Source of the DNA: Amycolatopsis coloradensis
Lineage (GTDB): Bacteria; Actinomycetota; Actinomycetes; Mycobacteriales; Pseudonocardiaceae
DNA length: 64,000 nucleotides
Direction of reading: 5' to 3'
Assembly (NCBI RefSeq): GCF_001953865.1
Contig: NZ_MQUQ01000037.1
Span: forward strand, 19,334 to 83,333
Below, one piece after another: positions 1-8,630 of the stretch. The notes under the pieces are model-generated. The model saw only the letters and a program-made list of their open reading frames with translations, searched no databases and had not been told where the DNA came from. Made by a program: the position numbers and the translations under genes. The first letter of the stretch is position 1, and each line of letters begins with the position of its first letter.

Positions 1-2189
1 GCCGCCGGTTCCTGACCTTCCTCGTCGCGGCGCCCACCCTCACGATCGCCACGAAGATCGGTATCGACGCCGTCGCGCCCGAGAAGGCCGAAGCCGTCAT
101 CCCGACCCTGCCCGGCCCGGCCGAGATCCTCGACCTCGGCGACGTCCTGATCCTTTCGAACGCCCCCACCGCCGGTCTGCTCGTGCTCGAGGTCCGCGAG
201 GACGGCCGCGTGCGGCTGGAGTTGCCGCGGACCGAGGTCGGCCAGGGCATCACCACGGCCAACGCGATGCTGGTCGCCGAGGAGCTGGACCTGCCGCTCG
301 ACCGCGTCGACGTCGTGCTTTCCGACGCCCGCCCGGAACTGCTGTTCAACCAGCTGACCGGCGGCTCCAACACGATGCGCTCGCTGTACACCCCGGTGCG
401 GACCGCGGCCGCCGCCGCCCGCGCCAGGCTGGTCGCGACCGCCGCGCGGCAGTGGGGTGCCCAGGCCGACCGGCTGTCCACAAGGGACGGTGCGGTGATC
501 GCGCCGGACGGCCGTCGCCTCGGCTACGGCGCGCTGTCCAAGCCCGCCGCCCGCGCCGACCTGGGGAAACTCGCGGCGACCCCGAAGGCCGAGTCCGCGC
601 ACAAGCTGGTAGGTACGCCGCAGTCGCGCAAGGACGCCCGCGCGATGGTCACCGGGCAGCTGAAGTACACGCTCGACCTGGACATCCCCGGCGCGAAGCC
701 GGTCATGGTCCGCCGCCCGCCGACGATCAACGGCACGGTCGAGAAGGTCATCAACGAGGCCGCCGTCCGCGCGATGCCCGGCGTCATCGACATCGCCGTC
801 ATCAAGACCGGTGTCGCGGTGATGGCGGAGACCTTCGGCCAGGCCCTCGACGGCAAGAACGCGCTCGAGGTCACCTGGAACGGCGGCACCGTCGACGGTG
901 AGAACAACGCGACGATCAAGAAGAAGCTTCAGGCCGCGGCGCTGCCGTTCGTCGTGCCGCCGCTGCTGACCCAGTACGTCGACGGTGAATTCGACTTCGC
1001 CTTCGCCAGTCACGCGCCGCTGGAGACCAACTCGGCGGTCGCCGACGTCCGCGAAGACAGCGCGACCATCTGGTCCGGCCTGAAGGTCCCGATCCTCGCC
1101 AAGCAGGACATCGCGGCGGAACTCGGGTTGCCGTCGAACAAGGTCACCGTGCACGTCCAGCAGGCGGGTGGTTCGTTCGGCCGCAGGCTGTTCTCCGACG
1201 GCGCGATCGAAGCCGCCCGGATCTCGAAGGCGATGAAGCGGCCGGTGCGGCTGATGTGGAGCCGCATCGACGACATGCGCCACGGCCGAGCCCGCGCCGC
1301 GAGCCATCACAAGATCCGCGCCACCTTCGCGCTCGGCCAGGTGCTCACCTTCGAACACCGCGTCGCCAGTGTGGAGACCGACTGGGGTCACGGGCTCGGC
1401 GAGGTTCTCACCGCCTTCGCCGCGCAGCTCCCGGTCGGCGGGAACCTGAGCTTCGCGCAGACGGTGTTCCTGCTGACGGTGAAGTCGCCGTACAACTTCG
1501 GCGTCACCACGCAGTTGCTCAACGAGGTCCCGGTGGAATTCCACACCGGCGCCTGGCGGTCGGTGTACTCATCGAGCACGCGTGGCGCGGAAGAAATCAT
1601 GGTCGACGAGATCGCCGCGAAACTCGGCAAGGACCCCGTCGCGTTCCGGCGGGAGTTCATCAAGAACGAGCGGCAGCGCGCCGTGCTGGACAAGGTCGCC
1701 GAACTCGGCGAGTGGGGCAAGAAGATGCCCAAGGGCTTCGCACAGGGTGTCGCCGTGCACGGTGAGTACAAGTCGTACACCGCTTGCCTGGTCGAACTCG
1801 ACGGCCGCGACCCGAAGAAGCCGCGGGTCACCAAGGCGACCATCGCCGTCGACGTCGGTAAGCCGATCAACCCGCGCGGAATCGAGGCACAGATGCTCGG
1901 CGGCCTGACCGACGGCATCTCCACGACGCTGACCGCCGGGCTGCACATCGACAAGGGCCTGCCACTGGAGGGCAGCTACTCGCAATTCCACTACGCGCGG
2001 CAGAAGAACTCGCCGACGGACGTCAAGGTGTTCGTCATGCCGGAAAAAGGTGAGATCGGCGGCGCGGGCGAACTCGGCGTACCCGCGCCGGTCGGCGCCA
2101 TCGCGAACGCCTACGCGCGGGCCACCGGGATCAAACCCCGCGGCTTCCCGATCGACTTCCCGGTCGACTTCGAGCCCTTCCACCGCTGA
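1..2189 (+). CDS. iorB: Molybdopterin-binding large subunit of an isoquinoline 1-oxidoreductase/xanthine dehydrogenase-family hydroxylase (5' end outside window)
   Basis: The frame is open from base 3 to the TGA at 2187-2189, so the gene begins just upstream of the window. The first visible residues, RRFLTFLVAAPTL, form a twin-arginine motif followed by a hydrophobic stretch, i.e. a Tat signal, as in IorB-type subunits that carry the Mo cofactor out folded. The C-terminal half has the family's GGAGELG motif (codons near 2057-2080), whose Glu is the expected catalytic base at the Mo centre. The enzyme would hydroxylate an N-heterocycle or aldehyde using water; the substrate cannot be told from sequence. 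Its partner iorA follows 26 bp downstream. I see no cytochrome c or Moco insertion factor next to it. Internal ATG/GTG codons such as the one at 183 would remove the signal and are unlikely starts. Confidence 0.9.
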   Translation, partial: RRFLTFLVAAPTLTIATKIGIDAVAPEKAEAVIPTLPGPAEILDLGDVLILSNAPTAGLLVLEVREDGRVRLELPRTEVGQGITTANAMLVAEELDLPLDRVDVVLSDARPELLFNQLTGGSNTMRSLYTPVRTAAAAARARLVATAARQWGAQADRLSTRDGAVIAPDGRRLGYGALSKPAARADLGKLAATPKAESAHKLVGTPQSRKDARAMVTGQLKYTLDLDIPGAKPVMVRRPPTINGTVEKVINEAAVRAMPGVIDIAVIKTGVAVMAETFGQALDGKNALEVTWNGGTVDGENNATIKKKLQAAALPFVVPPLLTQYVDGEFDFAFASHAPLETNSAVADVREDSATIWSGLKVPILAKQDIAAELGLPSNKVTVHVQQAGGSFGRRLFSDGAIEAARISKAMKRPVRLMWSRIDDMRHGRARAASHHKIRATFALGQVLTFEHRVASVETDWGHGLGEVLTAFAAQLPVGGNLSFAQTVFLLTVKSPYNFGVTTQLLNEVPVEFHTGAWRSVYSSSTRGAEEIMVDEIAAKLGKDPVAFRREFIKNERQRAVLDKVAELGEWGKKMPKGFAQGVAVHGEYKSYTACLVELDGRDPKKPRVTKATIAVDVGKPINPRGIEAQMLGGLTDGISTTLTAGLHIDKGLPLEGSYSQFHYARQKNSPTDVKVFVMPEKGEIGGAGELGVPAPVGAIANAYARATGIKPRGFPIDFPVDFEPFHR

Positions 2190-2215
2190 CTTTCCTTCCC
2201 CGCCAAGGAGTTCCG

Positions 2216-2671
2216 ATGCCCAACTACACCTTCACGGTGAACGGGAAGACCGTCACCGTCGACGCGCCCGCGGATCTGCCCATGCTGTGGGCGCTGCGGG
2301 ACAAGCTCGGTGTCCGCGGTCCGAAGTACGGCTGCGGGATCAACGTCTGCAAGGCCTGCACCAGCCACCTCGACGGCGAGGCGTTCAACCCGTGCGTGAC
2401 GCCGGTGTCCGATTGCTCGGGCAAGGACGTCACCACGATCGAGGGCCTCGCCGACGGTGACGACCTGCACCCGGTGCAGGAGGCCTGGCTGGAGCAGGAC
2501 GTGGCGCAGTGCGGCTATTGTCAGCCGGGGCAGATCATGGCCGCGGTGGCGCTGCTGAAGAAGACGAAGAATCCGACGGACGCCGAGATCGACGCGATCC
2601 AGAACGTCTGCCGGTGCGGTACCTACTTCCGGATCCGCGAGGCCATCAAGAGCGCCGCCGCGAAACTGTGA
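2216..2671 (+). CDS. iorA: 2Fe-2S small subunit of isoquinoline 1-oxidoreductase-type hydroxylase
   Basis: A 151-aa protein of the usual length for the family. Cys 40, 45, 48 and 60 match the plant-type ferredoxin 2Fe-2S cluster, and Cys 99, 102, 132 and 134 (QCGYC...CRC) match the second, CO-dehydrogenase-type cluster that lies near the molybdopterin. It passes electrons from the Mo site in IorB to an external acceptor. It has no signal peptide of its own and would hitchhike through Tat with IorB. The start is supported by an AAGGAG ribosome site just upstream of ATG 2216. It lies 26 bp behind iorB and is surely cotranscribed. Only two subunits are present; the FAD-binding medium subunit of classical xanthine dehydrogenase is absent, which points to the Ior subclass. 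Confidence 0.93.
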   Translation: MPNYTFTVNGKTVTVDAPADLPMLWALRDKLGVRGPKYGCGINVCKACTSHLDGEAFNPCVTPVSDCSGKDVTTIEGLADGDDLHPVQEAWLEQDVAQCGYCQPGQIMAAVALLKKTKNPTDAEIDAIQNVCRCGTYFRIREAIKSAAAKL

Positions 2672-2812
2672 AGATTCCGCTGGTGCGGTGGAAATCCCGA
2701 TTTTTCGCCGCCCCAGCGGGCTTTTGTGGCTTCGGCGGGCCACTTCCGGAGATGTCGTGTTAGATGACGTCCCCAGGGACTCGACGAGGAGTCCCTGCCC
2801 CGGAGGACGTCC

Positions 2813-4054
2813 ATGCACTATCGAACTGTGCTCCGCGGAGGTTCGGCGGCCGTGGTCGCCGAACTCGCCGTCGAGGTCGAACGGCAGCTGTCCGGGCTGA
2901 TCGAGGCCACGGTCGAGCAAATCCGTGCCGAGATGCCGGTGTACCACGACGCGCGGTTCGTGTCCCTCGCCGAACTGCGGACCTCGGTGCGGAACAACCT
3001 CGAGTACGTCATGCGGACCCTGCGCGGCACGGAGGAACCCGACCTCGCGCAGGCACGGGCGACCGGGCGCGCGCGGGCGTTGCAGGGCGCGCCGCTGCCG
3101 GAACTCCTGCGGGCGTACCGGATCGGGCTCACCGAGGTGTGGAACCGGTTCGTCGAACTGACCGCTTCGGGCGAGCACCAGGATCTCCGCGGCCTCGTCG
3201 CCGCGACGTCGGCGATCTGGGCGCTGGTCGACGACTATGCCGAGGCCTTGACGACGACCTACCGCGACACCACCGCCGAAGTCATGCTGGCGCACCAAAG
3301 CCGGCGCTCCGCGTTGGTCGAGGCACTGTTCGCCGGTGGCGCCGCGACCGAGGGCACGCTGTGGGACATCGCGCGCGTGCTGGAACTTTCGCTCGACGGG
3401 ACCTACGTGGTCGTCGCCGCGGAGACCCCGCGTGTCGGGCACGAACCTCTGCCACAGATAGAAAACCGGCTCCGCGACCGGTGTCACGCGTCCGCGTGGC
3501 GGCTCACTCCGGACCTTCAGGTCGGCGTCGTGTCGATGCGGGATCAGTCGGCGTCGCAGGTGATCATCGAGCTGCTGGGGGAGAACCAGATCGGCCGGAT
3601 CGGGGTCAGCCCGGTGTTCACCGGCCTCGGGAACACCTCCCGCGCACTGCACCTGGCGCGGGTCGCGCTCTCCAGCATGCTGCCGGGGACGACGGGGATG
3701 GTTCAGTTCAACGAATCCCCGCTCGCCGGTCTCGTCGCCAGCGCGCCGGAGGCGTCGGTCCAGCTCGCCCATCACGTACTGCGGCCGATCCTCGACCTGC
3801 CCGGCGACGACCGGAACGTGCTGCTGCTGACGTTGCGGGCGTGGTTCGAATGCCAGGGCTCCACGAAACTGACGTCGGAGCGGATGTTCTGCCACCCCAA
3901 CACGATCCGGCACCGCCTGAAGCGGATCAGCGAGGAACTCGGCCGCTCGCTGACCGACCCGGCCGACATCGCCGAACTCGGCGCCGCTTTGCGCGCGCTC
4001 CACATGTTCCCGGATACTTCGCATCTGCCTTCGCCGCGGGATCCGCTGCGCTAG
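2813..4054 (+). CDS. PucR/CdaR-family transcriptional regulator
   Basis: A 413-aa protein whose last 60 residues (LRAWFECQGSTKLTSERM, then HPNTIRHRLKRI) are the PucR C-terminal HTH (HTH_30). The central part resembles the GGDEF-like domain of CdaR/PucR regulators and the N-terminal 160 residues are an alpha-helical sensor region. These proteins are commonly activators of purine or aromatic catabolism. Position 140 bp behind iorBA and in the same direction suggests it controls the hydroxylase and/or the aldo/keto reductase that begins 10 bp after it. ATG 2813 is preceded by CGGAGGACGTCC, a good ribosome site. Confidence 0.85.
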   Translation: MHYRTVLRGGSAAVVAELAVEVERQLSGLIEATVEQIRAEMPVYHDARFVSLAELRTSVRNNLEYVMRTLRGTEEPDLAQARATGRARALQGAPLPELLRAYRIGLTEVWNRFVELTASGEHQDLRGLVAATSAIWALVDDYAEALTTTYRDTTAEVMLAHQSRRSALVEALFAGGAATEGTLWDIARVLELSLDGTYVVVAAETPRVGHEPLPQIENRLRDRCHASAWRLTPDLQVGVVSMRDQSASQVIIELLGENQIGRIGVSPVFTGLGNTSRALHLARVALSSMLPGTTGMVQFNESPLAGLVASAPEASVQLAHHVLRPILDLPGDDRNVLLLTLRAWFECQGSTKLTSERMFCHPNTIRHRLKRISEELGRSLTDPADIAELGAALRALHMFPDTSHLPSPRDPLR

Positions 4055-4063
4055 GTTTCCCCC

Positions 4064-4876
4064 ATGAACGAGTTCGCCATCGGCGGAGACCTGTCCGTAC
4101 ACCGCCTCGGCTTCGGTGCCATGCGCCTGCCGACCGAATCCGGTCCCGGGCGCGAGGACTCGATCGCGGTCGCCCGGCGTGCGGTCGAACTGGGCATCAC
4201 GCTGATCGACACCGCGCATCTGTACGGCTGGGGGGCCAACGAGGAATTGCTCGCCGAGGCGCTGTATCCGTACCCGGACGACTTGGTGGTCACCACCAAG
4301 GTCGGCGTGGTGCGGACCGGGGACGACTGGAAGTACGACGCGCGGCCGGACTCCTTGCGCGCGCAGGTGGAGGAGGGGCTGCGACGGCTGCGCGTGGAGC
4401 GGATCGAGCTGCTGCAACTGCACCGCATCGACCCGGAAACCCCGCTGGCCGACCAGCTCGGCGCGCTTCGGGACCTGCGTGACGAGGGCAAGATCGGCCG
4501 GATCGGGCTGTCCGAGGTCACCGTGGACGAACTCGCGCGAGCACGGGAGATCGTGGACATCGCGAGCGTGCAGAACCGCTACAGCCTCTTGGACCGGGAG
4601 TACGAAGCGGTACTGGAAGCCTGCGAGGCGGCCGGGATCGCTTTCCTGCCTTGGCGTCCGGTACTCGGCGCCGCGTCGAACGCCACTGCCGGGATTGCTG
4701 CCGTCGCGAAGGAACTCGGGGCGACGACGGCGCAGGTCGGGCTCGCGTGGCTGCTCGCGCGGTCGCCGGTGATCCTGCCGATCCCGGGGACGGCGAAGAT
4801 CGCGCACCTGGAGGAGAACTTCGCCGCCGCGGAGATCACGTTGACGGGCGAGCACCTGGAGCGGTTGGGCTCGTGA
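4064..4876 (+). CDS. Aldo/keto reductase
   Basis: A 270-aa single-domain AKR. The catalytic tetrad is visible: Asp in DTAHLYG (about residue 48), Tyr in the same motif, Lys in TTKVG (about 77) and His in QLHRIDP (about 113). NAD(P)-dependent reduction of a carbonyl compound is expected; the substrate is unknown. It starts 10 bp after the PucR gene, so the two are probably translated from one message. A perfect hairpin begins 13 bp after its stop. Confidence 0.88.
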   Translation: MNEFAIGGDLSVHRLGFGAMRLPTESGPGREDSIAVARRAVELGITLIDTAHLYGWGANEELLAEALYPYPDDLVVTTKVGVVRTGDDWKYDARPDSLRAQVEEGLRRLRVERIELLQLHRIDPETPLADQLGALRDLRDEGKIGRIGLSEVTVDELARAREIVDIASVQNRYSLLDREYEAVLEACEAAGIAFLPWRPVLGAASNATAGIAAVAKELGATTAQVGLAWLLARSPVILPIPGTAKIAHLEENFAAAEITLTGEHLERLGS

Positions 4877-4889
4877 GGGTAAGGCGCAT

Positions 4890-4942
4890 GTCGCGAAAGC
4901 CACTTTCGGGACATCAGACGTCCCGAAAGTGGCTTTCGCGAC
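4890..4942. terminator. Perfect inverted repeat between convergent genes
   Basis: Two 23-nt arms (4890-4912 and 4920-4942) are exact reverse complements around a 7-nt loop. The right arm ends one base before the stop codon of the minus-strand LLM gene and the left arm lies 13 bp after the stop of the plus-strand aldo/keto reductase. It can serve as a terminator in both directions, although there is no U-tract. The arm contains the GAAAGTGGCTTTC string, a self-complementary sub-repeat. Confidence 0.8.
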
Positions 4943-5836
4943 TCAGGAGGCGAACAGTTCCCGGGTTCGCGCTTGCTCCTCGGGCGTCCCCACCGGCATC
5001 AGGATCAGCTCGGTCGCACCGGCCTCTTCGAGCTCGCGGATCCGTGCCCGGACGACCTCCTCGTCGCCGGCGATCACCGTCCCGCCAGGGCCGTCGACCC
5101 GGTCACGGGTGAAAATCGCTTGGTATGCCGGGATGTTCGCCGCCATGCCGTAGTGCTCGGCGACCCAGGTCCGCGGCCCGTCAGGGTTGCCGGTGACGGA
5201 GATCAGCTGCCCGGTGACGACTCGCGGTGCGGCACGCCCGGCCTCCGTGGCCGCTTTCGTCAGCGTCGGGACGATGTACTCCGCCAGTGAGCGTGGCCCG
5301 GCCCAGGTGGACACCACGCCGTCGGAGTAGGCGCCGCTGACCTTCAGTGACAGCGGGCTCATCGCGCCGACGATGACCGAAGGCGGCTCGGCGCCGGGTG
5401 CCTCGACGGTGCCGGCAGCGGTCAGCGTCTCGCCGTGCACGTCGGCTTTTCCGTGGTGCAGCAACGGGTAGAGCGCCTGAAGGTACTCGCGCAGATGACG
5501 GACCGGGCGGGCGAAGGAGTAACCGTACTGGTCTTCGATGATCGGCCGGTGGCTCAGCCCGACGCCGAGCGAGACCGGCGCGCCCGTGGCGGCTTGTAGC
5601 GTCAAAGCCTGTGCCGCCAAGGAAATCGGGTGCCTCGGGTAGGTGGGGATCACCGAAGTGCCCAGCGCGAGACCAGGGGCGGCCGCGCTCAGCGCCACCA
5701 ACGCGGTGAGGGCGTCCCAGCCACCGCGCTGCGCGAGCCAGATCGCGTCGTAGCCCAGCCGGGCGGCTTCTTTCGCTTGCGCGACGACGTCGCCGAAGGG
5801 GACACCGATTTCATCGAGGAGGATTCCGGTCCGCAT
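4943..5836 (-). CDS. LLM-class (luciferase-like) F420-dependent oxidoreductase
   Basis: A 297-aa TIM-barrel protein of the bacterial luciferase/F420-dependent reductase family. The N-terminal MRTGILLDEIGVPF, the central LGVGLSHRPIIEDQYG and the C-terminal VARIRELEEAGATE-type end are typical of actinobacterial TIGR-class F420 oxidoreductases. It would use reduced F420 (or FMN) on an unknown substrate. It follows a TetR gene by 12 bp on the same strand, so the regulator likely controls it directly. Confidence 0.82.
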   Translation of the reverse strand: MRTGILLDEIGVPFGDVVAQAKEAARLGYDAIWLAQRGGWDALTALVALSAAAPGLALGTSVIPTYPRHPISLAAQALTLQAATGAPVSLGVGLSHRPIIEDQYGYSFARPVRHLREYLQALYPLLHHGKADVHGETLTAAGTVEAPGAEPPSVIVGAMSPLSLKVSGAYSDGVVSTWAGPRSLAEYIVPTLTKAATEAGRAAPRVVTGQLISVTGNPDGPRTWVAEHYGMAANIPAYQAIFTRDRVDGPGGTVIAGDEEVVRARIRELEEAGATELILMPVGTPEEQARTRELFAS

Positions 5837-5848
5837 GCGCGGCTCCCG

Positions 5849-6520
5849 TCAGTAGGCGCGCCGGAGGTTGGCGCGGTCGATTTCCGCGGTCGCGCGGAAG
5901 AGGGCGATGGCGCCCGGCGCCGCCGCGCGCACCTTCGCGGCGGGCGGAGTGGCTGTCGGCTGGAAGGCATGGGCGACGGTGTCGGCCAGCAGGTCGGCGG
6001 CGGCTTCGGGATCCGCCGCCGGGGCGAGCAGGAAACCGTGCAGGACGGCTTGATAGGCCTTCGCCAGGTCTTCGACCTCGATGTCGGTGCGGATCAGGCC
6101 GTGCCCGGCTTGCAGTTTCAGGTAGTCCAGGAAAGCCTCGTGGTGCCGGGGGTCCTGGTTTTCGTGGAGCTTCGCCGCGAGCTTGCCCAGCACACCGGAG
6201 TCGGCGAGGTAGGGCGCGTGGAGCAGGGGCCTGCGCACGACGTTGAGGAACTGGGTGCGGGTCATCCGGTGCAGCAGGGTGAGGCCGGGATCGTCCTCGA
6301 TCGCCTGTGCCAGGTTCTCGATGGACCGCGCCGCCTCGCGCAACATCACCGCGAGGAACAGCCGGTCGCGGGTTTTCCAGTGCAGGTAAAGGGTTCCCTT
6401 GCCGACGTCGGCGTGCTCGGCGACGTCCTCCACGGTCACCCGCCGGTAGCCGTGCCGCAGGAGCAGGTCCGCGGCGGCGTCGAGAATGCGTTCGGCGCGT
6501 TCCTGCCGGTCCTCGGTCAC
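5849..6520 (-). CDS. TetR-family regulator
   Basis: A 223-aa protein. Residues 10-55 are a TetR HTH (VTVEDVAEHADVGKGTLYLH) and the remainder is an alpha-helical ligand domain that I cannot assign. The GTG start at 6520 lies about 7 nt after a -10-like hexamer, so the message is probably leaderless. It precedes the LLM oxidoreductase by 12 bp. A TetR-type operator could overlap its own promoter (see 6527-6556). Confidence 0.85.
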   Translation of the reverse strand: MTEDRQERAERILDAAADLLLRHGYRRVTVEDVAEHADVGKGTLYLHWKTRDRLFLAVMLREAARSIENLAQAIEDDPGLTLLHRMTRTQFLNVVRRPLLHAPYLADSGVLGKLAAKLHENQDPRHHEAFLDYLKLQAGHGLIRTDIEVEDLAKAYQAVLHGFLLAPAADPEAAADLLADTVAHAFQPTATPPAAKVRAAAPGAIALFRATAEIDRANLRRAY

Positions 6521-6526
6521 GACGCT

Positions 6527-6556
6527 AGTTTATGACTGGTTTTGAAATTTGGTCAA
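6527..6556 (-). promoter_or_regulatory. Promoter of the TetR-LLM operon
   Basis: On the minus strand TTGACC (6556-6551) and TAAACT (6532-6527) form -35 and -10 hexamers 18 bp apart. The -35 overlaps the stop codon of the upstream methyltransferase. The spacer is unusually AT-rich for this DNA and has the imperfect dyad TGACC...AGTCA, a possible TetR operator. The predicted transcription start falls at or next to GTG 6520. Confidence 0.55.
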
Positions 6557-7302
6557 GTGATGGGTTTGACGGCCTCCACGAGTACCCGCCGGGAGTGCGC
6601 GACGAACTTCCCGTCGGTCTCGATCACCCGATGGAGTTCCGCGAGCTTGTCGCGGTACTTCGCCACCTCGAAGCTCGGCACGATCCAGATCACCTTCCGC
6701 AGGAAGTGGACGACCGCGGCGAGGTCGAAGAACTCCATCCGCAATTCGGCCGGTTCGAGCCGCTCGACCCGGAGCCCGACGGTTTCCGCCTCGGCCCGCA
6801 GCACGTCCGGCGTCCAGCCGCCGTAGTCCTGCGGGCCGAGGAAGAACTCCTTCAGCTCCCGAACGGTCCCGGCGCCGATCTGTTGCGACAGGAAGGTTCC
6901 GCCCGGCCGCAGTACCCGCGCGATCTCTCGCCACGGGTTCTCGATCGGATGGCGGCTGCTCACCACGTCGAAGGATTCGTCGGGGAAGGGCAACGGCGCG
7001 TCGATTTCCGCCTCGGCCACCTGGCCGCCCAGCGGCGCGAGGGTTTTCCTGGCGACCTCGACGTTCGGCGGCCAGCCCTCCGTCGCGGCGAGGACCGGCG
7101 GCGGTTTCGGAATGCCCGCGAGCACCTCGCCGCCGCCGGTCTGCAGGTCCAGCCCGGCGGAAGCCGCCGCCATCCGCTTGCCGAGCAGCCGCGAGTAACC
7201 CCACGGCGGCCGTTCCTCGGTGGCCCGGCCTTCGAACCACGAGAAGTCCCAGCCTTCGACCGGGACGGCCTCTCCCTCGGCGAGCAGATCTTCGAACGTC
7301 AT
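6553..7302 (-). CDS. Class I SAM-dependent methyltransferase
   Basis: A 249-aa protein from ATG 7302 (the frame is open to 7374, but the MTFEDLLAEG start matches the family beginning). The Rossmann-type fold is seen in LAGIPKPPPVLAATEGW, ending in the post-I acidic region, then DAPLPFPDESFDVVSSRHP (motif II/III) and EIARVLRPGGTFLSQQIG. The family acts on small molecules or rRNA bases; the substrate is unclear. It reads toward the TetR gene and is separated from it only by the TetR promoter. Confidence 0.8.
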   Translation of the reverse strand: MTFEDLLAEGEAVPVEGWDFSWFEGRATEERPPWGYSRLLGKRMAAASAGLDLQTGGGEVLAGIPKPPPVLAATEGWPPNVEVARKTLAPLGGQVAEAEIDAPLPFPDESFDVVSSRHPIENPWREIARVLRPGGTFLSQQIGAGTVRELKEFFLGPQDYGGWTPDVLRAEAETVGLRVERLEPAELRMEFFDLAAVVHFLRKVIWIVPSFEVAKYRDKLAELHRVIETDGKFVAHSRRVLVEAVKPIT

Positions 7303-7383
7303 CTTCGCAGTCTCGGTCCCTCCGCCCGCCGGGGCAACGCGTTTTCGGGACCTGTCCCCGAACGTGGCGGCCACACTGGGCGG

Positions 7384-7602
7384 ATGAACCGAGACACCGA
7401 ACCGAAACCCGTGTGGACACCGGCGAGTGTGCTCGGCTGGGTGGTCGGCGCGGCCCTCATCCTGATCGTCGGCACCTTGATCGTCGGGGTCATCCTCGGG
7501 ATGTTCCTCGACAACCTGGCACTCTCCTACGTGTTCGGGTTCATCCTTTCCGCGCTCTACGCCGGCGTTCTCGTCGCGCGAGCAATCAAGCTCCGTCGGT
7601 AG
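7384..7602 (+). CDS. Small two-helix membrane protein
   Basis: A 72-aa protein from ATG 7384. After a short charged N-terminus there are two hydrophobic stretches (about residues 14-38 and 43-65) and a basic end (AIKLRR). It has no recognised domain. It is divergent from the methyltransferase and its last 17 nt overlap the 3' end of the convergent aldo/keto reductase, which is common for small actinobacterial membrane proteins. Confidence 0.6.
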   Translation: MNRDTEPKPVWTPASVLGWVVGAALILIVGTLIVGVILGMFLDNLALSYVFGFILSALYAGVLVARAIKLRR

Positions 7603-8620
7603 ACCGCTTCCACAGGTTGATGTCGGCCTCGGTGGCGTAGCGGTCGATCTCGGCCAGCTCTTCTTTGGTGAAGTGCAGGTTCTTCAGCGCGCCGACGTTG
7701 TCCTCCAGCTGGGCGACGCTGCTCGCGCCGATCAACACCGACGTCATCCGCGGGTCGCGCAGGCCCCACGCGAGCGCGAGCTGCGCCAGCGTCTGGCCCC
7801 GCCGCCGCGCGATCTCGTTCAGCGCCCGGATCTTGCCGAGCGTGTTCTCGGTGATCGTGTCCGGGTTCAGTGACTTTCCTTGCGCGGCACGGGAGTTCTC
7901 CGGGATACCGTCGAGGTAGCGGCTCGTCAGCATGCCCTGCGCCAGCGGCGAGAACGCGATGCAGCCCGCGCCTTCGGTTTCGAGGGTGTCGAGCAGCTTG
8001 TCGCCTTCGAGCCAGCGGTTGAACATCGAGTACGACGGCTGGTGGATCAGCAGCGGCGTGCCCAGTTCTCGCAGGAGCCGCGCGGCCTCGGCGGTCTTCT
8101 CCGATGAGTACGACGAAATGCCGACGTACAGCGCGCGCCCGGAGCGGACGGCGGTGTCGAGCGCGCCGACGGTCTCTTCGAGCGGTGTCTCGGGGTCGAA
8201 CCGGTGCGAGTAGAAGATGTCGACGTAGTCCAGGCCCATCCGGCCGAGCGACTGGTCCAAAGAGGACAACAGGTACTTGCGTGAGCCCCACTCGCCGTAC
8301 GGGCCGGGCCACATGTCGTAGCCCGCCTTGGTCGAGATGACCAGTTCGTCGCGGTACGGCTTGAAGTCCGAGGCCAGCAGCCTGCCGAAGTTCTCCTCCG
8401 CCGAGCCGTAGGGCGGGCCGTAGTTGTTGGCGAGGTCGAAATGGGTGATGCCCAGGTCGAACGCCCGTCGCGCGATGTCCCGCTGCGTGCCCAGCGGCTT
8501 GTCGTGCCCGAAGTTGTGCCACAGGCCCAGCGAGATCGCGGGCAGCTTCAAACCGCTGCGCCCGGTGCGGCGGTAAGGGATGCTCTCGTATCGGCCCTCG
8601 GCCGCGACATAGGTGCTCAC
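7586..8620 (-). CDS. YghZ/MgrA-type aldo/keto reductase (L-glyceraldehyde 3-phosphate reductase-like)
   Basis: A 344-aa AKR of the YghZ subfamily, recognised by FDLANNYGPPYGSAEENFG, the MWPGPYGEWGSRKYLLSSL insert and YVDIFYSHRFDPETP. Asp and Tyr lie in the first motif, Lys in ISTKAGYD and His in YSHRFD. Such enzymes reduce aldehydes including L-glyceraldehyde 3-phosphate and methylglyoxal with NADPH. It stands alone, ending against the small membrane protein and starting 10 bp after the stop of the WYL regulator gene on the same strand, so the two may be one transcript. Confidence 0.88.
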   Translation of the reverse strand: MSTYVAAEGRYESIPYRRTGRSGLKLPAISLGLWHNFGHDKPLGTQRDIARRAFDLGITHFDLANNYGPPYGSAEENFGRLLASDFKPYRDELVISTKAGYDMWPGPYGEWGSRKYLLSSLDQSLGRMGLDYVDIFYSHRFDPETPLEETVGALDTAVRSGRALYVGISSYSSEKTAEAARLLRELGTPLLIHQPSYSMFNRWLEGDKLLDTLETEGAGCIAFSPLAQGMLTSRYLDGIPENSRAAQGKSLNPDTITENTLGKIRALNEIARRRGQTLAQLALAWGLRDPRMTSVLIGASSVAQLEDNVGALKNLHFTKEELAEIDRYATEADINLWKRSTDGA

Positions 8621-8630
8621 GGGCCCGATG

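Noticed and set aside
2111..4903. 930-codon open frame on the minus strand
   Set aside because: It is antisense to the PucR and aldo/keto reductase genes, is Arg/Gly/Pro-rich as expected of a shadow frame in high-GC DNA and has no domain.
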